64,000 nucleotides of DNA from Annona cherimola. Lineage: Eukaryota > Streptophyta > Magnoliopsida > Magnoliales > Annonaceae. The translations under genes and the position numbers were made by a program. Location of the stretch: NCBI GenBank assembly GCA_030490835.1, contig CM059975.1, positions 5,793,579-5,857,578 of the forward strand, in the 5' to 3' direction. This document shows positions 59,927-64,000 of the stretch, piece after piece (positions within the stretch are counted from its first letter, which is position 1; each line of letters opens with the position of its first letter). Under the pieces are notes generated by a model. It ran no database searches, was not told the origin of the DNA, and saw nothing but the letters and a program-made list of their open reading frames with translations.

Positions 59927-62293
59927 CTAAAAATCTTCTCGCATGTCAGGCCGTCGTCGTGCTTGTAAAGCCAGCCGGGCATCCCTCTCACGTTCGAATT
60001 CACGGTAATCAGTCCTATGCAAGAAGGAAACTTTCTCTAGGTACTGATTTGAGCTCTTCTTATAAGCATCCAACTCTTCTTCCATTCCCTTGTTTTCCTC
60101 TTTGAATTCTCCCCAATCCTTCCTTGTCTTATCAAGCACACTCAGCTTTTGTTTTTTCTTGATTCGTTCAAGTACAGCATCAAGGCCTGAGGGTTGCCCT
60201 ACCGGTGCCTTCGCCTTCTCAGCTGCCTCCTTTGAATCAGAATCAATGAACTTCTTCACTGCAATTTCTTCACCTGCAAAATCTCGCACTTCTGTGATCT
60301 GAGAAGGAAAATCACATTAAGAGAACAAGCGTCATTTAAAGGAAGTTTCCTATCAGATACAAACAGAAAATAATTAATAAACCTGCAAGTCTAGGCACAT
60401 TGCGTTATGTGGATGAATAAAGTAATACCACAAGTGGCATGATTCTCAGCATCAACATATTAAAATGGGCTAGACCTGGAAGGAGTATCATGGCTTCATC
60501 AATTTGACCATACCCATATAGAATAAATGAAACTCAATAAATCAATCACCATGGCTTAAAAAGTAGTATTTATTAACGGGTAATGATCTTGTTAGCCTGG
60601 GTGCATTTACATATATTTTTTAAAATCTTTTTTGATTTTTTAATGAAAATGTAACCGAAGTGTATTTAATTCACATACTAAATTTCACGATCTTTAGACA
60701 CGCACATATATTTTTTCCTGAATTTCAAAAATCAACAATTTTCGGAGGTAAATTGCTTAAATACCCCAAAAATCAATTGGTTTTTGAAAAACATATACGC
60801 ATAGAAAAAATATAAATTTTCGAATGTAAATTAAATATAATTGAGCCCACATGGAAAAAAAAAAAAAAACAACTGTGTGGGGCTAACAGGATCATAATCC
60901 TTTATTAATTTACCTCTAGTCTGCCCCTTGCTGCGGCAACAGCAGTAGCCGCAGCCGCATCTCTGACTGCAGATAAAGCAGCAGCAGCAAGTTGCTTGGC
61001 CTCTTCACTAGCGCCATTTTGTGCAAAAGCTGGACTCTTCTGTGGCAAGTTTTGATCGGATGAAGTCTTCTTGGGCAAAAGGCCCAGATTTGCCATCCAA
61101 TTCTACAAAAGCAGGTTTAAAAGAGTACATATCACTCTTTTGGAATTATCATGCATGCTGAGAAGGCTAGGAGAGTGAAAAGGAGAGATCCTCACAGAAG
61201 CAGCCTTTTGTTTGGTTTTGCCCCTAGTTGAAGTGGATTTATTCACGAATAAATTAGTTGCCTTTACAGAGATGCCGCTGTTCATTTTTTCCCATTCAGC
61301 ATCAACCCGCGCTTTCCTTTCTGTCACAGTTTAATAATACCCACACATCAATGGAATCTCTTTTTCAGAAACAATAAGTTCCAGATAACTTTTTTTTTTT
61401 CCAAAAACAAAATGAGGAATGTATATATTGTTGGTAAATTTGTTCTTGGAGGTTGGCATGATCATTTCTGTTTTCCTTTTCCATGCTGAACAAACCCAAA
61501 GAGAGAATACAATATGAGATTAGCTAACAGCAAATGATCCTATCATCACAACGTAGCAGGGAAAACTGAAGAGAGCCAAATACACAAGTGTCAATAGGAA
61601 AGAGACCAGAGACTTGGCTTAACCGCTAACAGCAAAGCCCCCAAAAAAAAAAAAAAAAAAAAAATTTCCCTGTTGTTCTGACATTTGGAGCTCTTTCAGG
61701 GGGCTGAAACTTGAATGGAAAACCAAATGACATGAAAGCTACAAACATATCGCCCATAAAGATTGCCATGACAAAACATGCACTGCAAGTGACTCAAAGA
61801 CCCAAGCTACTTCCAAACACCTTGAATTGAAATGCGTGTACTATGTAAGCTTGTGGCAAACTTGCAAAAGTCAACAGAAATTAAAAACAAAACAAAACAA
61901 AAAAGGATTTTAAAAAGAAAAGAAAAGGAAAAAGACATGGCAAATTGCCCACACAGCCCTTTGTGCTCAGGAAGTGGAATAAAATAAACATATCAGCAAA
62001 ATAGACAATCCAAATAATACAAGCTGGTGGAAGCTTTAATTTGATTCCTCAACTTTATTTTGGTACTAGTTGTTTACAGCAAATAGACAAATACCTGTAA
62101 ATTTCACTTTCTTTTTCTATATGCTATGAGATTCTAGTCTTCCAGGACTCACTATCAAAATAAAATGGACCCATTTAAACTCATGCTATGCAACCAGTGG
62201 ACTCACCTATTTCATCTGACATTGCCTGTGAATTGACAACATGTTCAATTTGCAAGGTTCCACTAGAAACAGCATCATCTTTTCTATCCCCAA
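59927..62293 (-). CDS. SWC5: SWC5/BCNT (CFDP1) homologue, 5' end unresolved
   Basis: Subunit of the SWR1 remodeller, which exchanges H2A for H2A.Z in nucleosomes. Four exons on the minus strand are clear: 62207-62293, 61196-61320, 60914-61102 and 59927-60298, with GT-AG borders and agreeing phases. The joined frame reads GDRKDDAVSSG..., KARVDAEWEKMNSG (the conserved plant N-terminal block), NWMANLGLLPKKT, an Ala-rich stretch, ITEVRDFAGEEIAVKKF, then the BCNT-C domain: KKKQKLSVLDKTRKDWGEFK, LDAYKKSSNQYLEKVSFLHR, TDYREFERERDARL, ending RRPDMREDF. The exon at 62293 needs an upstream exon ending in phase 1. Two candidates fit: the VPS32-derived exon 63076-63175, and a frame near 62734-62838. The true first exon may also lie beyond 64000. 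Confidence 0.92.
60594..60894. mobile_element. MITE in the last SWC5 intron, TSD TAA
   Basis: The left end TGATCTTGTTAGCCTGGGTG and the right end GGGGCTAACAGGATCA are inverted repeats, flanked by TAA at 60591-60593 and 60895-60897. About 300 bp, AT-rich and non-coding. The right end lies only 19 bp from the exon at 60914, so it is near the splice donor of that exon. Confidence 0.75.
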
Positions 62294-63009
62294 CTGCAAA
62301 ACAAATGCATAAATAAATATATTCAAAAAGTCATAAAGTTGTAAGTGTATGCTGAGAACATGCTATGCTGGAGCCAACAACAAGAATTATTCCCATTGAC
62401 TAAACAAGTTAGTAGATTAAGATGCTTGCTATTGAGCTGACAGGATACAAAAGTCATCTTCTTTCCTGAATATATCAACTGAACTGACAGTCATCTCCCA
62501 TAAATGATTTTTGGCCTATTGCATTGCTGAAATGGAGCTCGAAATATCATAAAGCAGATAAAGTCAAATCTCTTTCTATTTACTTAGCTACAAATTGAAT
62601 CACAAGGTATTCGAACAAGCATGGAAATATTGCATTGTCCCACTTGATAATAACAACCCGAAGATGAATCAAAATAGCTATTTTTCATTGACAGAAAAAA
62701 ATTAAGAAGTGCATATGAAAGGGAAGTACCAAGGCCGAGCACAGAGCACATCTTACTCCACTGTTGCCCAAAAACTAGCGACAATCTCACAGTCATGGTC
62801 CTATGGATGACTATTTCTGATTCAACATGTAAGTGCAAGCAGCAAGATGCAATCCTTCAAGTTTTTAAAGTCCTCCTAGGAACTAAAGAGGAAAGCAAAG
62901 CAGCATTCAACAATCTCTAGGCACACAGAAGTATGCCTTCACATAGGAATTTACAATCTCACAATCAAACTCACAACTACTCAGAAATAATAGTCACAGA
63001 CAACGATGT

Positions 63010-63345
63010 CCCATGGAGTATGATATCAGCCAGAAGAATAATGAATAGAATTGCAAGTATGGTTGTGAAGCATACCCCTTTTGTCTGTTTCTCTGGTAAA
63101 CTCCACTGCCTTCTCAACCTCCGAGTCCACTTTCTTTAAAAGGACTTCCTCCTCCTTCCCTAGCATTTCAAGAGTCTGCATGTTTTTTCCAGTAGAATTT
63201 TATAGATCATGAATGCACGGTAGTATCAGGCCTTAAAGAGGCACAGCAGAATCCATAAATGAGAATCACAAAACTCATTGGTAACAAAAATAAGAAAACA
63301 TAGAGCCACTTTCAAAACACTACTGGTAACCAAAGAAGAAGATCA
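63010..63345 (-). pseudogene. Partial duplicate of VPS32 (exon 2 plus flanking intron and 5' region)
   Basis: The minus strand contains a 100-bp counterpart of VPS32 exon 2 at 63076-63175, of identical length, with conserved acceptor (ATGCAG) and donor (GTATGC) and an open frame (EVLLKKVDSEVEKAVEFTR against KVLLKKVAAEVEKAKEFTR). Intron sequence on both sides also matches (GCATGTTTTTTCCAGTAG on the plus strand; AGAATAATGAATAGA). The sequence at about 63300-63345 resembles the VPS32 5' region near 53930. Exon 1 and most of intron 1 are missing, as are exons 3-6. Retained introns show a DNA-level duplication, not a retrocopy. Confidence 0.85.
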
Positions 63346-63564
63346 AACAGGAGGGTGTGGAGAGATCATTGGCAGGGAAAAACCTACCGTGGGTTGACAA
63401 CGATAGTTTTTCTATGAATTTCGTTGAAGAAATGGAGAAAGAAAATAAAAAGAATACAAAACTTATGCAGGCATTTGCTGTTCAGCATAGGAAGAGAGAC
63501 TTCTAAGCTTGAGGGCTTCGAACCAGGAAGATGGATGGGCTTGTATGTCATGCATACTGGGATT

Positions 63565-64000
63565 GGGAGTGTAAAATTGGGTCGAGTTGGCTCAGGTTAG
63601 GCTCTTCTCAACCCTAACGCAATTGGTAAAACATCAACCCAACCTCACTTCCAAATCTATTTTTCAAACTCCAACCCAACCCAAAACTAACCCTGTCAGC
63701 ATCAGTTGGGTTCAGGTTGCAAATCAGGTTAATAAATCAAGTGAATTATTTAAACAATATAATATTCAAAGTGAGAACAGTTAGGCTAGATTATGAAAAG
63801 AATTTCCCAGTGAAACAGAAATATCAATAGAATATATGAAAATCAATAAATAATATACAGAATATGAACACCCAAATTTTGAAAAATTATTTTTTTTTAT
63901 AGAAAACTTCTAAGACCTGTAAAATATAGAGAAAAATCTGTTGAACTTCCAAATAGTACACGATCTGTTGATGTTGAATATTTTCTGAGAAGACTTATAC
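63565..64000. mobile_element. Left part of a hAT-family element running off the window
   Basis: From about 63565 the sequence (GGGTCGAGTTGGCTCAGG, TCTCAACCCTAACG, TTGGTAAAACATCAACCCAA) parallels the left ends of the elements at 18065 and 40205 (TCTCGACCCTAGCCC, ATAAAATATCAACC). The right end would be beyond 64000. Terminal bases are diverged and no target-site duplication can be tested. Confidence 0.45.

Noticed and set aside
62584..62838. Minus-strand frame as first exon of SWC5
   Set aside because: Its potential donor gives a workable phase, but the peptide has no resemblance to SWC5 N-termini; kept only as an alternative in the SWC5 entry.
1..64000. CRISPR array, bacterial operon or organelle insert
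   Set aside because: No regularly spaced identical repeats; the genes are intron-containing plant nuclear genes; no run of plastid or mitochondrial genome sequence was recognised.

Overview
This is a nuclear window from a flowering plant. It is AT-rich, gene-poor and full of short transposon remnants. Five protein-coding genes are recognisable; four are split by introns with plant-type GT-AG sites. Gene content (a CC-type glutaredoxin ending in ALWL, an INT2-type inositol transporter, a HUELLENLOS-type L14) marks a land plant. Nothing points to grasses, but I cannot name the genus.

Layout. 1-13,990: no convincing gene; intergenic DNA with fold-back elements, Tourist-like MITEs and an old hAT. 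14-15.1 kb: last exon of mitochondrial ribosomal protein L14 (+). 15.2-20.8 kb: an 83-bp triplicate repeat, a decayed 3' piece of an inositol transporter gene, a 140-bp tandem duplication and a 1.87-kb hAT with intact 8-bp target-site duplications. 21.2-26.4 kb: a complete six-exon INT2-like transporter (-). 26.5-45 kb: long gene-poor stretch with hAT, MULE-like and Tourist MITEs, tRNA-Ala-like fragments, a G-box cluster, and at 41.1-41.5 kb a GC-rich reading frame broken by one stop codon. 45.0-45.4 kb: intronless ROXY glutaredoxin (+). 49.3-53.9 kb: complete six-exon VPS32/SNF7 gene (-). 54-59.9 kb: nested MITEs and a probable SINE. 59.9-62.3 kb: SWC5/BCNT gene (-) with an unresolved 5' end. 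63.0-63.3 kb: a partial copy of VPS32 including an intact exon 2, just upstream of SWC5 and in a compatible splice phase.

The genes do not form a pathway: mitochondrial translation, inositol transport, transcriptional redox control, ESCRT-III membrane remodelling and SWR1 chromatin remodelling. Shared themes are partial gene duplications left as relics (INT, VPS32), dense MITE insertion inside introns, and repeated small poly(A)-containing insertions flanked by direct repeats. I found no evidence of a new multi-gene system; the most unusual items are the VPS32-exon/SWC5 junction, the single-stop reading frame at 41 kb, and the ultrashort retro-insertions.
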